This document shows, piece after piece, positions 16,711 through 26,409 of a DNA stretch of 64,000 nt. The notes under the pieces were generated by a model. That model had not been told where the DNA came from. It did not search any database and saw only the letters and a list, made by a program, of their open reading frames with translations. Source of the stretch: Bacillota bacterium (GTDB taxonomy: Bacteria; Bacillota; Clostridia; Lachnospirales; Lachnospiraceae). The translations under genes and the position numbers were made by a program. How positions within the stretch are numbered: position 1 is the first letter of the stretch; each line of letters starts with the position of its first letter. Location of the stretch: assembly GCA_023437715.1 (NCBI GenBank), contig JAEZFK010000072.1, positions 1-64,000 of the forward strand, written 5' to 3'.

Positions 16711-17730
16711 TCACTGCACCTCCCTTTCCCTGGCATCCAGTTCTTCTGCCGTAAAGATGCACATGGCGCGCTGGGTGTCCGAATATACCCGGTACTGGGG
16801 AATTCCTTTCTCACATTGTTCACAGGCAAATTTACAGCGCTCTGCAAATGGACAGCCGTCCGGCGGGTCCACCAGGGATGGAGCCATACCGGGTATCGGC
16901 TCTAACCGCTTCCGGCCCCCTGTCTGAGGCTTTGGAATCGCCTGAAGAAGAGCCCGGGTATAGGGATGCCTGGGCGCATAAAAGATTTCTTCGGTCATCC
17001 CCTCTTCCATCACAAGTCCGCCGTACATGACCAGTATACGCTGGCTTATGCTTGCAACTACTCCCAGATCGTGAGTGATGAGTATAATGCTCATTCCCGT
17101 TTCACCCTGGAGTTTTTTCAAAAGCTCCAGGATCTGCGCCTGAATGGTCACATCCAGAGCCGTCGTCGGCTCATCTGCGATCAGAAGCCTGGGACGGCAG
17201 CAAAGTGCCATGGCAATTAATACTCTCTGTCTCATGCCTCCGGAAAACTCGTGAGGATACTGGCTTAACCGCTTTTCCGGAGACGGAATTCCGACCTGTT
17301 CCAGGACAGCAATTGCTTCCTTGCGGGCAGCTCCTTTATCCATTCCCCTATGCCGCTTAAGCACTTCTATCAGGTGAAAGCCTATGGTTCTCACCGGATT
17401 CAATGCGGTCATGGGATCCTGGAAAACCATGGCTATCTCTTTTCCCCGCATCTTTCTTAACTGCTCCGGCGTCATTTTAAGCATATCCTTATCCATAAAC
17501 AGGATCTGGTCCGCAGTGACCTCCGCATTCTCCGGCATCAGGCCCAGGATGGACTTCATCAGAACGCTTTTTCCGCTGCCGGATTCGCCTACTACAGCCA
17601 GGATTTCCTCCTGATCTGCGTGAAAGCTTACGCCCCGCACCGCCTTTACCGATTTCCCGTGGGTGCGAAAGGTGGCATGGAGATTTTTAACGGACAGGAT
17701 CTTATCATCGTTTTTCTTTGTCTCTTCCAA
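16711..17730 (-). CDS. peptide ABC transporter ATP-binding protein (OppD/DppD type)
   Basis: 339 residues: Walker A VGESGSGKSVL, Q-loop VFQDPMTALNPV, signature FSGGMRQRVLIAMAL, Walker B LLIADEPTTALDVTIQ, His in LITHDLGVVA, and the C-terminal GCPFAERCKFACEQC Cys cluster that in OppD/DppD proteins can hold an Fe-S cluster. Begins 16 bases after the stop of the upstream permease gene. Confidence 0.94.
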   Translation of the reverse strand: MEETKKNDDKILSVKNLHATFRTHGKSVKAVRGVSFHADQEEILAVVGESGSGKSVLMKSILGLMPENAEVTADQILFMDKDMLKMTPEQLRKMRGKEIAMVFQDPMTALNPVRTIGFHLIEVLKRHRGMDKGAARKEAIAVLEQVGIPSPEKRLSQYPHEFSGGMRQRVLIAMALCCRPRLLIADEPTTALDVTIQAQILELLKKLQGETGMSIILITHDLGVVASISQRILVMYGGLVMEEGMTEEIFYAPRHPYTRALLQAIPKPQTGGRKRLEPIPGMAPSLVDPPDGCPFAERCKFACEQCEKGIPQYRVYSDTQRAMCIFTAEELDAREREVQ

Positions 17731-17746
17731 TTCCTATTTCCTCGCT

Positions 17747-18628
17747 TTACTCTTTTTCGTCATTGATAATTTTCGGTTCCACGAAAACCCGGAGCAGGTT
17801 TCCCAGCTTATTAAAGGCAAAAATCGTGATTATAATCAGCAGGCCGGGAATGAGAGCCATGTAAAAGGTATTCTGCATGGTTCCCTGGGCGTTCTGCAAA
17901 AGGCTTCCCCAGGAAGACATGGGCTGCTGAATTCCCACTCCCAGAAAGCTTAAGGAAGACTCGGTCATAATTGCATCGGCCATAGTGGTCGTTGCCGACA
18001 CGATGATGGTAGGAAATACGGAAGGTATAATATGATGGACAATGATCTTCCAAATGCCTACGCCGGAAAACCCGGCATAAAGGATGAATTCTCTTTCTTT
18101 AAGGGAAAGGGTCTCGGCCCGCACCAGCCTGGCGATTTCCATCCAGGTAAAAAGGCCGATTACCAGAATGATGGATTTTAATCCCGGCTTTAAAAAGATG
18201 CTGACAACAGTGACCAGAATCATCCAGGGAATCGAATGCAAAACATCCACAATACGCATAAGGATCATATCCACCATCCCGCCGCAAAAACCGGAGACAG
18301 TGCCCACCGCCACCCCAATGGTAAGGCTGGTAAGCATGGCAAGGAATCCCACCAGCAGGGAAACCCGCCCTCCGTAGATAATTCTGGCAAAATAGTCCCT
18401 GCCCACTTCATCGGTTCCAAACCAGTGTCCTGGACCAGGGGGCTGTAAGCGGCTTGCGATGTTGGTCGCATTGGGCTCCACAGGCAGGAGAGGCGCGATT
18501 ACCGCAAACAAAATGATCAGGCCCAAAAGAATCAGGGAAATAACCGCCGCCTTATCATGCTTTAATGCCAGAAATACGCCGTCCACTCTGACGGATCTCT
18601 TCTTCACGTTCTTTTCATTTCTTTTCAT
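17747..18628 (-). CDS. peptide ABC transporter permease (OppC/DppC type)
   Basis: 293 residues with six hydrophobic segments; an N-terminal DppC-type helix (AAVISLILLGLIILFAVIAP) and the periplasmic motif FGTDEVGRDYFARIIYG typical of OppC/DppC, followed by the BPD_transp_1 domain. Starts 6 bases after the stop of the OppB-type gene. The partner pore subunit is that gene product. Confidence 0.93.
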   Translation of the reverse strand: MKRNEKNVKKRSVRVDGVFLALKHDKAAVISLILLGLIILFAVIAPLLPVEPNATNIASRLQPPGPGHWFGTDEVGRDYFARIIYGGRVSLLVGFLAMLTSLTIGVAVGTVSGFCGGMVDMILMRIVDVLHSIPWMILVTVVSIFLKPGLKSIILVIGLFTWMEIARLVRAETLSLKEREFILYAGFSGVGIWKIIVHHIIPSVFPTIIVSATTTMADAIMTESSLSFLGVGIQQPMSSWGSLLQNAQGTMQNTFYMALIPGLLIIITIFAFNKLGNLLRVFVEPKIINDEKE

Positions 18629-18634
18629 CTTCCG

Positions 18635-19588
18635 TCACCCCATTTCCCTGATGCGCGGATCCGTAATACAGTAGAGGATATCCGACAGAAGGTTTCCGAG
18701 AATTACAAGGGCCGAGGACAGCACCAGGATAATCATAACAATGGGATAATCCATGCCCTGAATTGCCTTGATAAAATAAGGTCCGACTCCCGGCCACCCA
18801 AATACGGTCTCTGTAATGATGGCCCCTGTTACCAGCAGTTGAAGAGCCATGCCCAGCCTTGTAATAACAGGCAGCAGCACATTCCTACAGACATGCTTAA
18901 ACATAATTTCCCCTTTCGAGGCGCCAAATGCCTGCTGAACCAGGACATAATCCTCTGAAAACTGGGTAATGGTGGAGGAGCGGACAAATTTTATATTAAC
19001 CGGCAAAAATGTAAAGACGAGGGTGGTAAAAGGCATAATATAATGCCTCAGAAAATCCGCCACGGAACTTTCCATTCCTACGGAGTGCATGCCCACGATG
19101 GGAAAAAGCTTCAGCTTATAGCCCAGGATAAAAATCAGCAGCATGGAAAACCAGAAAGAGGGAACGGCAATTGCCACGGAAGAGATTCCGTCAATCACCT
19201 TATCCATGGTTTTATTCTTATGGGAGCCTGCCAGAAGCCCCAGAATGATTGCCAGAATATAAGCGGTCATGTAAGCCGGAAGCACCAGCCTTATGGTATT
19301 GGGTAGCCTCACCGCAAGATCTCCGGCAATGCTTTGCTTTGTTACGATGGAATATCCGAAATTCCCATTCAATATTCCGTTCAGCCAGCGGAAATACTGG
19401 ATAAACAGAGGCTGGTTATACCCATATTTTGCCTTAATCAGATCAATTGTTTCCTGTGACATCTTGGGTGTCGTCATCGCATCAATGGCATCATACGGTG
19501 CAAAATGCATCAAAGCAAAACATAGAATCGTGATTAAAAGGACCAGGGGTATGGCTGTTAATATTCGTCTCAATATATATTTTGCCAT
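18635..19588 (-). CDS. peptide ABC transporter permease (OppB/DppB type)
   Basis: 317 residues; begins MAKYILRRILTAIPLVLLI, the standard OppB/DppB N-terminal helix, and contains the AFGASKGEIMFKHVCRNVL coupling loop and ETVFGWPGVGPYFI near the C-terminus. The start at 19588 follows AAGGAG by 7 bases; the longer frame would begin inside the hairpin that separates this gene from the binding-protein gene. First permease of the operon. Confidence 0.93.
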   Translation of the reverse strand: MAKYILRRILTAIPLVLLITILCFALMHFAPYDAIDAMTTPKMSQETIDLIKAKYGYNQPLFIQYFRWLNGILNGNFGYSIVTKQSIAGDLAVRLPNTIRLVLPAYMTAYILAIILGLLAGSHKNKTMDKVIDGISSVAIAVPSFWFSMLLIFILGYKLKLFPIVGMHSVGMESSVADFLRHYIMPFTTLVFTFLPVNIKFVRSSTITQFSEDYVLVQQAFGASKGEIMFKHVCRNVLLPVITRLGMALQLLVTGAIITETVFGWPGVGPYFIKAIQGMDYPIVMIILVLSSALVILGNLLSDILYCITDPRIREMG

Positions 19589-19616
19589 ATGGTTTCTCCT
19601 TATATAATAAAGAAAG

Positions 19617-19652
19617 AGGCGCCTGCCGCGGGCTTCAAGCAGCAGAACGCCT
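19617..19652 (-). terminator. hairpin between the binding-protein and permease genes
   Basis: Imperfect GC-rich stem AGGCG..CTGC / GCAGGCGCCT followed on the minus strand by CTTTCTTTATT. A partial terminator or 3'-stabilising stem here would let the binding protein be made in excess over the membrane subunits. Confidence 0.55.
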
Positions 19653-19723
19653 TTCACTCTTCTTTCTCTTCACAGCCAGTTTGAGCCGCACCGTTTCCGC
19701 AGCTTACACATCTGCTGTCTGCA

Positions 19724-21358
19724 TTATTTCATCTGTAGCTTGGAAGTATCTTCAAAGGTATAGACAGGAACCAGCTTTGCATCCTCAATTCCTGATACGT
19801 TTTTCGATACTACCAGAAGGCGTTTATTGGAATACAGAGGATAGAAGCAAGCCGTATCCTGTATTTTCTGCTGGAGCTCTGTATAAATTTCCTTACGCTT
19901 TGCCACATCTGTTTCCTTGCGTCCCTGGGCAAAGAGGTCATTTATCTCAGGATAGTCATAATGCATGTAATTGTATGCGGCGCCTGTTTCAAATAAGCTT
20001 GAAAACGTATCCGGGTCAATGCCCATGATATAGCCGCTAAAGTACATATCATAAGGATTGTCAGCCTGCTTCATCTGCTGGCTGAGGGCGGTAGAATCCA
20101 CACCGGTTAAGTTTACCTTAAATCCGGCTTTCTGCAGCTGCTCCTGTACCATGATGGCGCCGGTAGACTGAAGGCTGTCGGATGCGTTATAGGCAAGTGT
20201 CAATTCCGGATTTTCCACGCCGGAAGCTGCAAGAAATTCCTTGGATTTATCCAGATTCTGTTCATATTTCTCCACATCCTCTGTAAAGTACTGGCTGTTG
20301 GGAGGCATAAAGCTCCATGGCAGGTCATAATACTGGGCATCCAGAAGAGCGGCATCTGCAATTGCCTTTTTATCCAGGGCATACAGAATCGCTTTTCTTA
20401 AGTTTTCATCCTTAATGCGGTTGGCATTGATCATCATATATGCCACGCGGCCTTCCTGATATGGATAAACGGTCAGATTGGCTGCATCCAGATTCATCTG
20501 TGCCACCTGTGCAGGCGTTCCGATCCAGGCATTTACTTCTCCGCTCTGAATCGCCGTCATGGCCGTATTTTCATTTTCAATGATCCGGTATACGATATTG
20601 TCAATGGAGGGAGCTCCCAGGAAATAATTCTCATTCTTCGTGAATTTCACATAGGAACCTGGGGAGTATTCGGCCATTACGTAAGGCCCTGTTCCTACAG
20701 GCTTGGTGTTCACATCATTGTTTTCAAAGTTCTCCACGTTTTCATAGACATGCTTTGGCATAATGAATATCTGTGAAAACATTTCCACTGCAGCAGAATT
20801 GACAAAAGGCATGGTAAGTGAAACAGTATAATCATCGATCTTTTCAACCTTTACCGTTCCTTCTGGATAAACAAGCTGAGAATATGCCCAGCCTGCGTTT
20901 TTCTCGTTTTCCATGGCCTCAAACGTGAATACAACGTCATCGGCGGTGAATTTCTCTCCATCCGACCACTTTACATCGTCACGCAGATGCATGGTATAGG
21001 TCAGCTTGTCATCGGAGGTGTCTATGCTCTTTGCCAGGAAGTAATTGATTCCATCGGCATTATACATATATAGCGGGGAATAGATCATCTTAATGGTCAT
21101 AAGGCCGAAACGGTCGCTTGTGGTAATAACATTCACATTGGCCCCCGGATCACCTGCAATTGCGTAGGTAAATGTGCTTTCTCCGCCTTCCGCTGTTTTT
21201 CCTTCTGCCTCAGTTGACTCGCCGGCGCCTGCTGAACTGGCATTGGCTGCCGTGGTGCTTTCTGCAACCGGGTCCTTTCCTCCGCAGGCAGTAAGTCCTC
21301 CCAGCACCATAACCGATGCCAGCAGAAAAGCTGCGCTCTTTACAAAAACTTTTTTCAT
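19724..21358 (-). CDS. peptide/solute ABC substrate-binding lipoprotein (family 5, OppA/DppA type)
   Basis: 544 residues with a lipoprotein signal (VLGGLTACGGK, Cys near 25) and a Ser/Ala/Glu-rich linker. The mature part is a family 5 solute-binding protein: LTYTMHLRDDVKWSDGEKF (the conserved family segment), PVGTGPYVMAEYSPGSYVKF and a C-terminal region EIYTELQQKIQDTACFYPLY. It captures peptides or related compounds outside the membrane. First gene of a five-gene operon with its own promoter; a hairpin follows the stop. Confidence 0.93.
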   Translation of the reverse strand: MKKVFVKSAAFLLASVMVLGGLTACGGKDPVAESTTAANASSAGAGESTEAEGKTAEGGESTFTYAIAGDPGANVNVITTSDRFGLMTIKMIYSPLYMYNADGINYFLAKSIDTSDDKLTYTMHLRDDVKWSDGEKFTADDVVFTFEAMENEKNAGWAYSQLVYPEGTVKVEKIDDYTVSLTMPFVNSAAVEMFSQIFIMPKHVYENVENFENNDVNTKPVGTGPYVMAEYSPGSYVKFTKNENYFLGAPSIDNIVYRIIENENTAMTAIQSGEVNAWIGTPAQVAQMNLDAANLTVYPYQEGRVAYMMINANRIKDENLRKAILYALDKKAIADAALLDAQYYDLPWSFMPPNSQYFTEDVEKYEQNLDKSKEFLAASGVENPELTLAYNASDSLQSTGAIMVQEQLQKAGFKVNLTGVDSTALSQQMKQADNPYDMYFSGYIMGIDPDTFSSLFETGAAYNYMHYDYPEINDLFAQGRKETDVAKRKEIYTELQQKIQDTACFYPLYSNKRLLVVSKNVSGIEDAKLVPVYTFEDTSKLQMK

Positions 21359-21433
21359 AAATTTCTCCTTTCAATTTTCTGCTAAATAATAACCAGTACT
21401 GTATATGATTACCTCTCAGAAAAGTCCAATTCA

Positions 21434-21463
21434 TTATATACACATCTTATGTTTTTTTGCAAC
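21434..21463 (-). promoter_or_regulatory. probable promoter of the peptide transporter operon
   Basis: TATAAT (21434-21439) with TTGCAA (21458-21463) at an 18-base spacing, minus strand. The gap 21359-21687 otherwise holds only this and the next terminator. Confidence 0.6.
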
Positions 21464-21628
21464 TGTTTTTGATATTTTTCCTACTTTTTCTATATGTTTA
21501 TATGTATCGAATTTCAGCAGCAGACAGGAAATCAGCTTCCCAGGCGCGCTGCTGAGGCATTGGGCTTCCATTCCGCCGGTTAAACCGTCCGTATGAGGGG
21601 CAGTATGAGGCGGATGAAAAAGTATTTA

Positions 21629-21666
21629 AAAGGCTGGATTCCGGTACCAAGGGATTCCAGCCTTTG
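21629..21666 (-). terminator. terminator after the toroid-fold protein gene
   Basis: AAAGGCTGGAATCC pairs with GGAATCCAGCCTTT around a short GGTACC-containing loop; located just after the stop at 21688 on the minus strand. Confidence 0.85.
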
Positions 21667-21687
21667 CTTCCTTTTAAATTATATTTC

Positions 21688-23337
21688 TCACAGCCTGCGG
21701 ATGGAGAATGTCCTTTCATAAGGGGTGTAATCGTTGAAGTAAATGGTATAGCCGTTTTCATTTATTTCTTCCCCTGAATAATGGCCTCCGAATTCATGGG
21801 TTCCGAAGCCCGGTCCCAGAAGAAGAGTCCTGTCCCCATGTCTTAAGGTGAGCATTCCGTCCCGCAGGACCATTTCCCCTCCCTTTAAGGCCTTAAGGTG
21901 AAAATGTTCGTTTTCCAGAATGCTGCCTGCTGGCACGCAGACCTCTACACGCAGAGGCGCCTTGTCAAGCCCCTGGGCCTTTACGGTCACTTCCATGCCG
22001 TCGGAAAGCTCTTTTAAGGTAACGGTCAGGCTGATCTGGCTGCTGTTTAAAAGCTCCCGCTTCTTGTGGTCCATCTTCCACCAGTCCGAGGTGTCCTGCT
22101 TCTCTTTAAATGGAAGGTAATACCAGCCCTTTGCCACAGAGGTCAGCACGCAGGTTCCATCCTTTTCTTCCATGGTCTGAGGAATAAAGTTGCGGATATC
22201 GCAGTAGCTCTCCCCGATTTTTAAATAGATCAGGGTTTCATCAAATTTCAGGTACAAAAACGCGCTTTTCCCTTTTAAGATGCTGTAGCCGTACTTCTCT
22301 CTCTTCCCCCTGATGACACCTGCCTCTTTAAAATGCTTATGATAGGTGTCCAAAAAACCATAGCCCTTGAATTCATACTGAACCATGAAGTCATGAAGCA
22401 TCAGGACATGAAGGCATTCCGTCGCCATTTTGCCCCGCTCCAGACTGTCCTTAATGATCTTATGGGCCGCCCGGTCGAATACCTCTTCCCCGGTCCTTGC
22501 CGCCAGATAGAGATACTGGTAAAAATACTTGTCCGGAGATTCAGCCTTTCCCTGGTCCTGTCTGGTGGAATTCTGGGTAAAAATCGTATCATCCGGGTCT
22601 ATATAATAGAGCATCATCCTTAAGTTCCGCTCTGCATATCCTAAATAACTTTCATCTCCGGATTCCTCAAACATGGACAGCATGGCACTGTTGACCACCG
22701 CATTATAATTGCCGGTGGAACGCTCCGCATATTCTCCGTCCTCATTGCCGTCAATGCCTTCAGCCAGATACTGCCCGGCCCTTTCCTCAAGCCTTTTCGC
22801 CAGCTCCCCGTTTTCCTGCCTTACCAGGCTTGCCCCCTGCATCAGGGCGGCGGTAATGGCCCAACGGTGGTTGGGCGTATGAAAGCCCCCTGTAAGAAAG
22901 ATGTTCAGGGCCTTTTCCAGGACAAGGCGGTAGCCTGCCTTAAGCTTTTCCAGCTCCCCGTATTCTCCGTCCTTTTCATATTTTAAGATCAGGCGGTAGG
23001 CGGCGATCAGCCGTTTGAAGCAGAATGCGGTATCCGGGGCGGATTTGAAGTTGCAGGTAGGATAGTCAAAGCTTCCGTCCTCTCTCTGACAGTTCATGAT
23101 AAATATCATGGCAGCCTCCATGGCCTCGGAAAGGGTCTTATTCCTGTGATACCGGCTCCTTTCATTAAGGTAGACCGCCACAGCATCCGTCATGGCATAA
23201 ACCGTTGGCTTTACATCTAAAATAGGGCCCTTCATGCCGCCGTAAAACGGGTCGTCCTCTTTCTTTACCTGAATGCTTAAGAAATGGTCCACCCGTTTTT
23301 CCGCAGACCGTATGATGTGATCCATGTAACGCTTCAT
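21688..23337 (-). CDS. uncharacterised protein, probable alpha/alpha-toroid fold with a C-terminal beta domain
   Basis: 549 residues, not recognised as a named family. The first two thirds are helical with repeated paired helices and motifs such as FHTPNHRWAITAALMQG, GEYAERSTGNYNAVVNSAML and an Asn/Arg/Gln-rich QNSTRQDQG, reminiscent of heparinase II/III- or alginate-lyase-like toroids. The last 150 residues are beta-rich (heparinase-like sandwich?) with WYYLPF and HEFGGHYSG. No signal peptide, so it should act in the cytoplasm. A glycosidase, hydrolase or lyase acting on imported oligosaccharides is a guess from fold only. It has its own terminator and lies upstream of the Opp-type operon on the same strand. 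Confidence 0.6.
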   Translation of the reverse strand: MKRYMDHIIRSAEKRVDHFLSIQVKKEDDPFYGGMKGPILDVKPTVYAMTDAVAVYLNERSRYHRNKTLSEAMEAAMIFIMNCQREDGSFDYPTCNFKSAPDTAFCFKRLIAAYRLILKYEKDGEYGELEKLKAGYRLVLEKALNIFLTGGFHTPNHRWAITAALMQGASLVRQENGELAKRLEERAGQYLAEGIDGNEDGEYAERSTGNYNAVVNSAMLSMFEESGDESYLGYAERNLRMMLYYIDPDDTIFTQNSTRQDQGKAESPDKYFYQYLYLAARTGEEVFDRAAHKIIKDSLERGKMATECLHVLMLHDFMVQYEFKGYGFLDTYHKHFKEAGVIRGKREKYGYSILKGKSAFLYLKFDETLIYLKIGESYCDIRNFIPQTMEEKDGTCVLTSVAKGWYYLPFKEKQDTSDWWKMDHKKRELLNSSQISLTVTLKELSDGMEVTVKAQGLDKAPLRVEVCVPAGSILENEHFHLKALKGGEMVLRDGMLTLRHGDRTLLLGPGFGTHEFGGHYSGEEINENGYTIYFNDYTPYERTFSIRRL

Positions 23338-23537
23338 GTTCTTTCTCCTCTTCTTTATTCTGTCTTTTCTTTTTACTCTGCCTTTTCGTTCCTTTTTACC
23401 GGGCGGCTTCCTCTCCGCCGGCTGTTTCCCGCTTTTCCCATGTTCTTAAACCATTATATATTTCCTGAATCCGGGCTTCTACTTAGAATTTGTCTTTCTC
23501 GCAAAATACATTGCATTTTTTGTTTTTCAAGGCTCTT

Positions 23538-24230
23538 TCAGCCGTTGATGCTTTCAATCCTTTTGTCGCCGGACCATTTGATGATGAGATTATTTTTATC
23601 GTATCCGGCGGGATAGAGAAGGTCCAGCTCAATCTTGGCGGCCTCCTCCGACTTGCTGACCTTAATATTCAGCACCTTTATTTTCTCCTCATCCAGATAC
23701 TTAAATAATTCCGCCGCCACGGTATCATATTGGCCGGTGGTGATTTTTAAAATGCTCCGGTAGGCCTCTTTGGAGAGAAAGGGAACTTCATGAAGAATGA
23801 TCTGGGTGAAAATCAAAAAGAGGCCGGCTCCGCAGCCCATATAATAGGCCCCTGCTCCGATGGCCATGCCCACGCCTGCAGTCGCCCAGATTCCGGCCGC
23901 CGTGGTCAGTCCGCTGACAGAATTATTTTTCACGAATATAACCCCTGCCCCCAGAAAGCCGATTCCCGATACAATCTGGGCAGCGATTCTGGAAGCGTCA
24001 TAGTCCGGGATATCCTTAAAGCCGTATTTGGAAACCACCATCATTAACGCCGCTCCCATGGCCACGATGGCATGGGTCCTCATTCCAGCCCCCTTATAGC
24101 GGTTTTTTCTCTCGTAACCGATTAAATATCCTAAAAACCCGGCTACCACAATGCGGAAAAACAAACATGTCTGATAGGCGAGATCGTATCTGTCCGCAAA
24201 GCCGGCCAGCAGCTGTCCCATGTGACCCAT
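23538..24230 (-). CDS. MgtC/SapB-family membrane protein
   Basis: 230 residues. The N-terminal 150 residues hold about five membrane helices with family motifs GYLIGYERK, GMRTHAIVAMGAALMM, ASRIAAQIVSGIGFLGAGVI and LTTAAGIWATAGVGMA. The C-terminal 80 residues are a soluble ACT-like domain. MgtC proteins modulate P-type ATPase or F1Fo activity and Mg2+ homeostasis in some species; in Clostridia the role is unknown. Start could be Met1 (24230) or Met4 (24221). Monocistronic between a terminator upstream and the toroid-protein gene downstream. Confidence 0.9.
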   Translation of the reverse strand: MGHMGQLLAGFADRYDLAYQTCLFFRIVVAGFLGYLIGYERKNRYKGAGMRTHAIVAMGAALMMVVSKYGFKDIPDYDASRIAAQIVSGIGFLGAGVIFVKNNSVSGLTTAAGIWATAGVGMAIGAGAYYMGCGAGLFLIFTQIILHEVPFLSKEAYRSILKITTGQYDTVAAELFKYLDEEKIKVLNIKVSKSEEAAKIELDLLYPAGYDKNNLIIKWSGDKRIESING

Positions 24231-24316
24231 TGATATTCCTCTTTTCTGAAATATAGTGTGTCTTATAAATTATGCTGTGAACAAATAAAGAGTCCACTTG
24301 CATTTTCCTGTACGAC

Positions 24317-24368
24317 AAAAAAGCCAGCAGAAAACGGGAGGTTCGCTCTCCGTCTCCTTCTGGCTTTT
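24317..24368 (-). terminator. terminator of the iol-like operon
   Basis: AAAAGCCAG and CTGGCTTTTTT arms around a GGAG/CTCC-containing loop, minus strand, 25 bases after the stop of the dehydrogenase gene. Confidence 0.85.
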
Positions 24369-24393
24369 GGTTCAAAGGCATTAGAACTTTATA

Positions 24394-25407
24394 TTACATG
24401 GCGATTTCAGAAATCTTCACCGGTCTGTGCTCTTCTACGGACTTCTTTGCCGCAATTCCCATGAGCACCGGCTTTAATCCATCCTCTACGCCAAGTGGGG
24501 TATCCGTGTCATTTTCAATGGCTTCCACAAAGCAGTTTACTTCCTTTGCAAAGGACTGCATATAGCGCTCCAGGAAGAAGTAAAGAGGCTTTTCACCGGT
24601 AACGCCATCGGCAGTGCTCAGCACAGCGCTGGATTCGGTATCGTTGGAGGTAGCCACCATTCCCTTGGAACCGAACACCTCCGCTCTCTGGTCATAGCCG
24701 TATGCGGCCTTTCTTGAATTGTCGATGACTGCAATAGCTCCGTTTTCCATCTTTAAGGTGATAACTGCCGTATCCACATCGCCTGCTTCTCCGATGGCCG
24801 GATCAACCAGTACAGCGGACTGTACATAGATTTCCTCTGCATCGCAGCCTGCCAGATAGCGCACCATATCAAAATCATGGATGGTCATGTCTAAGAACAT
24901 GCCGCCGGAAACAGCCGCATACTCCGCACTGGGGGGCTCAGGATCTCTGGAGGTCACCTTGATGATATGGGGATCGCCGATCTTTCCTGCTGCCACGGCA
25001 TTTCTTACAGCCTCAAAGTTATGGTCAAAACGGCGGTTAAAGCCTACCTGGTATTTTACCTTGCTGCCCTTTAAGGCGTCGATTACGTTCTTGATTTTCT
25101 CAATATCGTGGTCAATGGGCTTCTCACAGAATACATGCTTTCCTGCCTGAATGGCTTCCACGGAAATAGGAGAATGAGTGTTGGTGGAGGAGCAGATTAA
25201 GACTGCATCGATCTCCGGGTCCGCTAAAATCTCCTTGTAATCCTTGGTTGTATGTAAAACACCCATGCCCTTGGCCCACTTTTCTGTTTCTTCATTCATA
25301 AAGGGGTCGGCAATGGTCTTGATGGTTGCATTTTTAACAATGTTGCAGATGCTGGCTGTATGAACCTTTCCGATTCTTCCTGCTCCGATAATTCCTACGG
25401 TTACCAT
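24394..25407 (-). CDS. Gfo/Idh/MocA dehydrogenase, inositol 2-dehydrogenase-like
   Basis: 337 residues. N-terminal Rossmann motif VGIIGAGRIGKVH (about 4-16) and the family motif VFCEKPID near residue 93, whose Lys is catalytic; the C-terminal alpha/beta domain carries GGMFLDMTIHDFDMVRYLAG with the conserved His/Asp. Resembles IolG, which oxidises myo-inositol to scyllo-inosose with NAD+, but the family oxidises many cyclic polyols and sugars. Third gene of the operon aldolase - iolE-like - this gene, 29 bases after its neighbour. The context supports inositol or a related polyol as substrate. Confidence 0.87.
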   Translation of the reverse strand: MVTVGIIGAGRIGKVHTASICNIVKNATIKTIADPFMNEETEKWAKGMGVLHTTKDYKEILADPEIDAVLICSSTNTHSPISVEAIQAGKHVFCEKPIDHDIEKIKNVIDALKGSKVKYQVGFNRRFDHNFEAVRNAVAAGKIGDPHIIKVTSRDPEPPSAEYAAVSGGMFLDMTIHDFDMVRYLAGCDAEEIYVQSAVLVDPAIGEAGDVDTAVITLKMENGAIAVIDNSRKAAYGYDQRAEVFGSKGMVATSNDTESSAVLSTADGVTGEKPLYFFLERYMQSFAKEVNCFVEAIENDTDTPLGVEDGLKPVLMGIAAKKSVEEHRPVKISEIAM

Positions 25408-25436
25408 AATTTTTTTCTCCTTTTTATTTCAAAATT

Positions 25437-26336
25437 TTACAGACCTGTTTTTTCAGCAATAAATTTTCTGGCGCGGATGGCGTATTCCAGAGGATTGGCC
25501 TTGGCCGGGTCCTGCTCAGCCTCTACCACCATATAGCCCTCATATCCTGCATCCTCAAGAACCTTGAAAATCGGATCAAAGGCAACGCAGCCGTCTCCGG
25601 GAATGGTGAAAGCTCCTGCCCTGACGCCTGCCAGGAAGCTCATCCGGTCTTCCCTTACTTTCTTTACTACTTCCGGACGGATGTCCTTTAAGTGAACATG
25701 CTTGATCCGGTCCACATACTTTGTCACCATGGCAACCGGGTCCTCGCCGCAGTAGGCAAAATGTCCGCTGTCAAACAGCAGGCTTACATATTCCGGGTCC
25801 GTCCCCGCCATCATGCGCTCTGTCTCAGCCGCGCTCTGGACAACAGTTCCCATGTGGTGATGGAAAGTCAGGGCCACTCCGTACTTTTCCCTGGAGAGCT
25901 TTCCCAAACGGTTTAAGCCCTGGCAGAGGAGATCCCACTCCCTGTCATCCATCTCATGCTTGTCTTCAAATACCGGCTGGTCCTGGATGCCCTGGGTGCT
26001 GTAGCTCTGCTCGGAAACTCCTACCACTTTCGCTCCCATGGCTGCCAGAAATGCCACATGCTTTTCAAATTCCGCTTCTGTCTCCTCATAGGGCTTGCTG
26101 ATTAAAAAAGTGGAAAACCAGGCGTTGCAGATTTCCACTCCCCTGAGGCTCAATGCCTTTTTCAGCACCTCCGGGTCTTTCGGATATTTGTTGCCTACCT
26201 CTGAGCCGGTAAACCCTGCCAGCGCCATCTCGCTGACGCACTGTTCAAAGGTGTTCTCTTTCCCCAGATCAGGAAGATCATCATTGGTCCATGCAATCGG
26301 TGCGATTCCTAATTTTACTTTCTCCTTGTTAAACAT
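25437..26336 (-). CDS. inosose dehydratase-like protein (IolE family)
   Basis: 299 residues of the xylose-isomerase-like TIM barrel fold. Typical IolE features are LGIAPIAWTNDDLPDLG at the N-terminus, GFTGSEVGNKYP, a His-rich ALTFHHHMGTVVQ, the metal-binding LLFDSGHFAYCGEDP and HVHLKDIRPEVV, and the terminal EGYMVVEAEQDP. IolE dehydrates scyllo-inosose in inositol breakdown. Located between the aldolase and the IolG-like gene, which fits. The start at 26336 was taken for length and position. Confidence 0.88.
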   Translation of the reverse strand: MFNKEKVKLGIAPIAWTNDDLPDLGKENTFEQCVSEMALAGFTGSEVGNKYPKDPEVLKKALSLRGVEICNAWFSTFLISKPYEETEAEFEKHVAFLAAMGAKVVGVSEQSYSTQGIQDQPVFEDKHEMDDREWDLLCQGLNRLGKLSREKYGVALTFHHHMGTVVQSAAETERMMAGTDPEYVSLLFDSGHFAYCGEDPVAMVTKYVDRIKHVHLKDIRPEVVKKVREDRMSFLAGVRAGAFTIPGDGCVAFDPIFKVLEDAGYEGYMVVEAEQDPAKANPLEYAIRARKFIAEKTGL

Positions 26337-26409
26337 TTTGCTGTCCCTTCCCTGTTATCTTATTTTTTATTTTTATTTTTATATTTTATTCCGCAAAGGT
26401 TCTGCGGTT

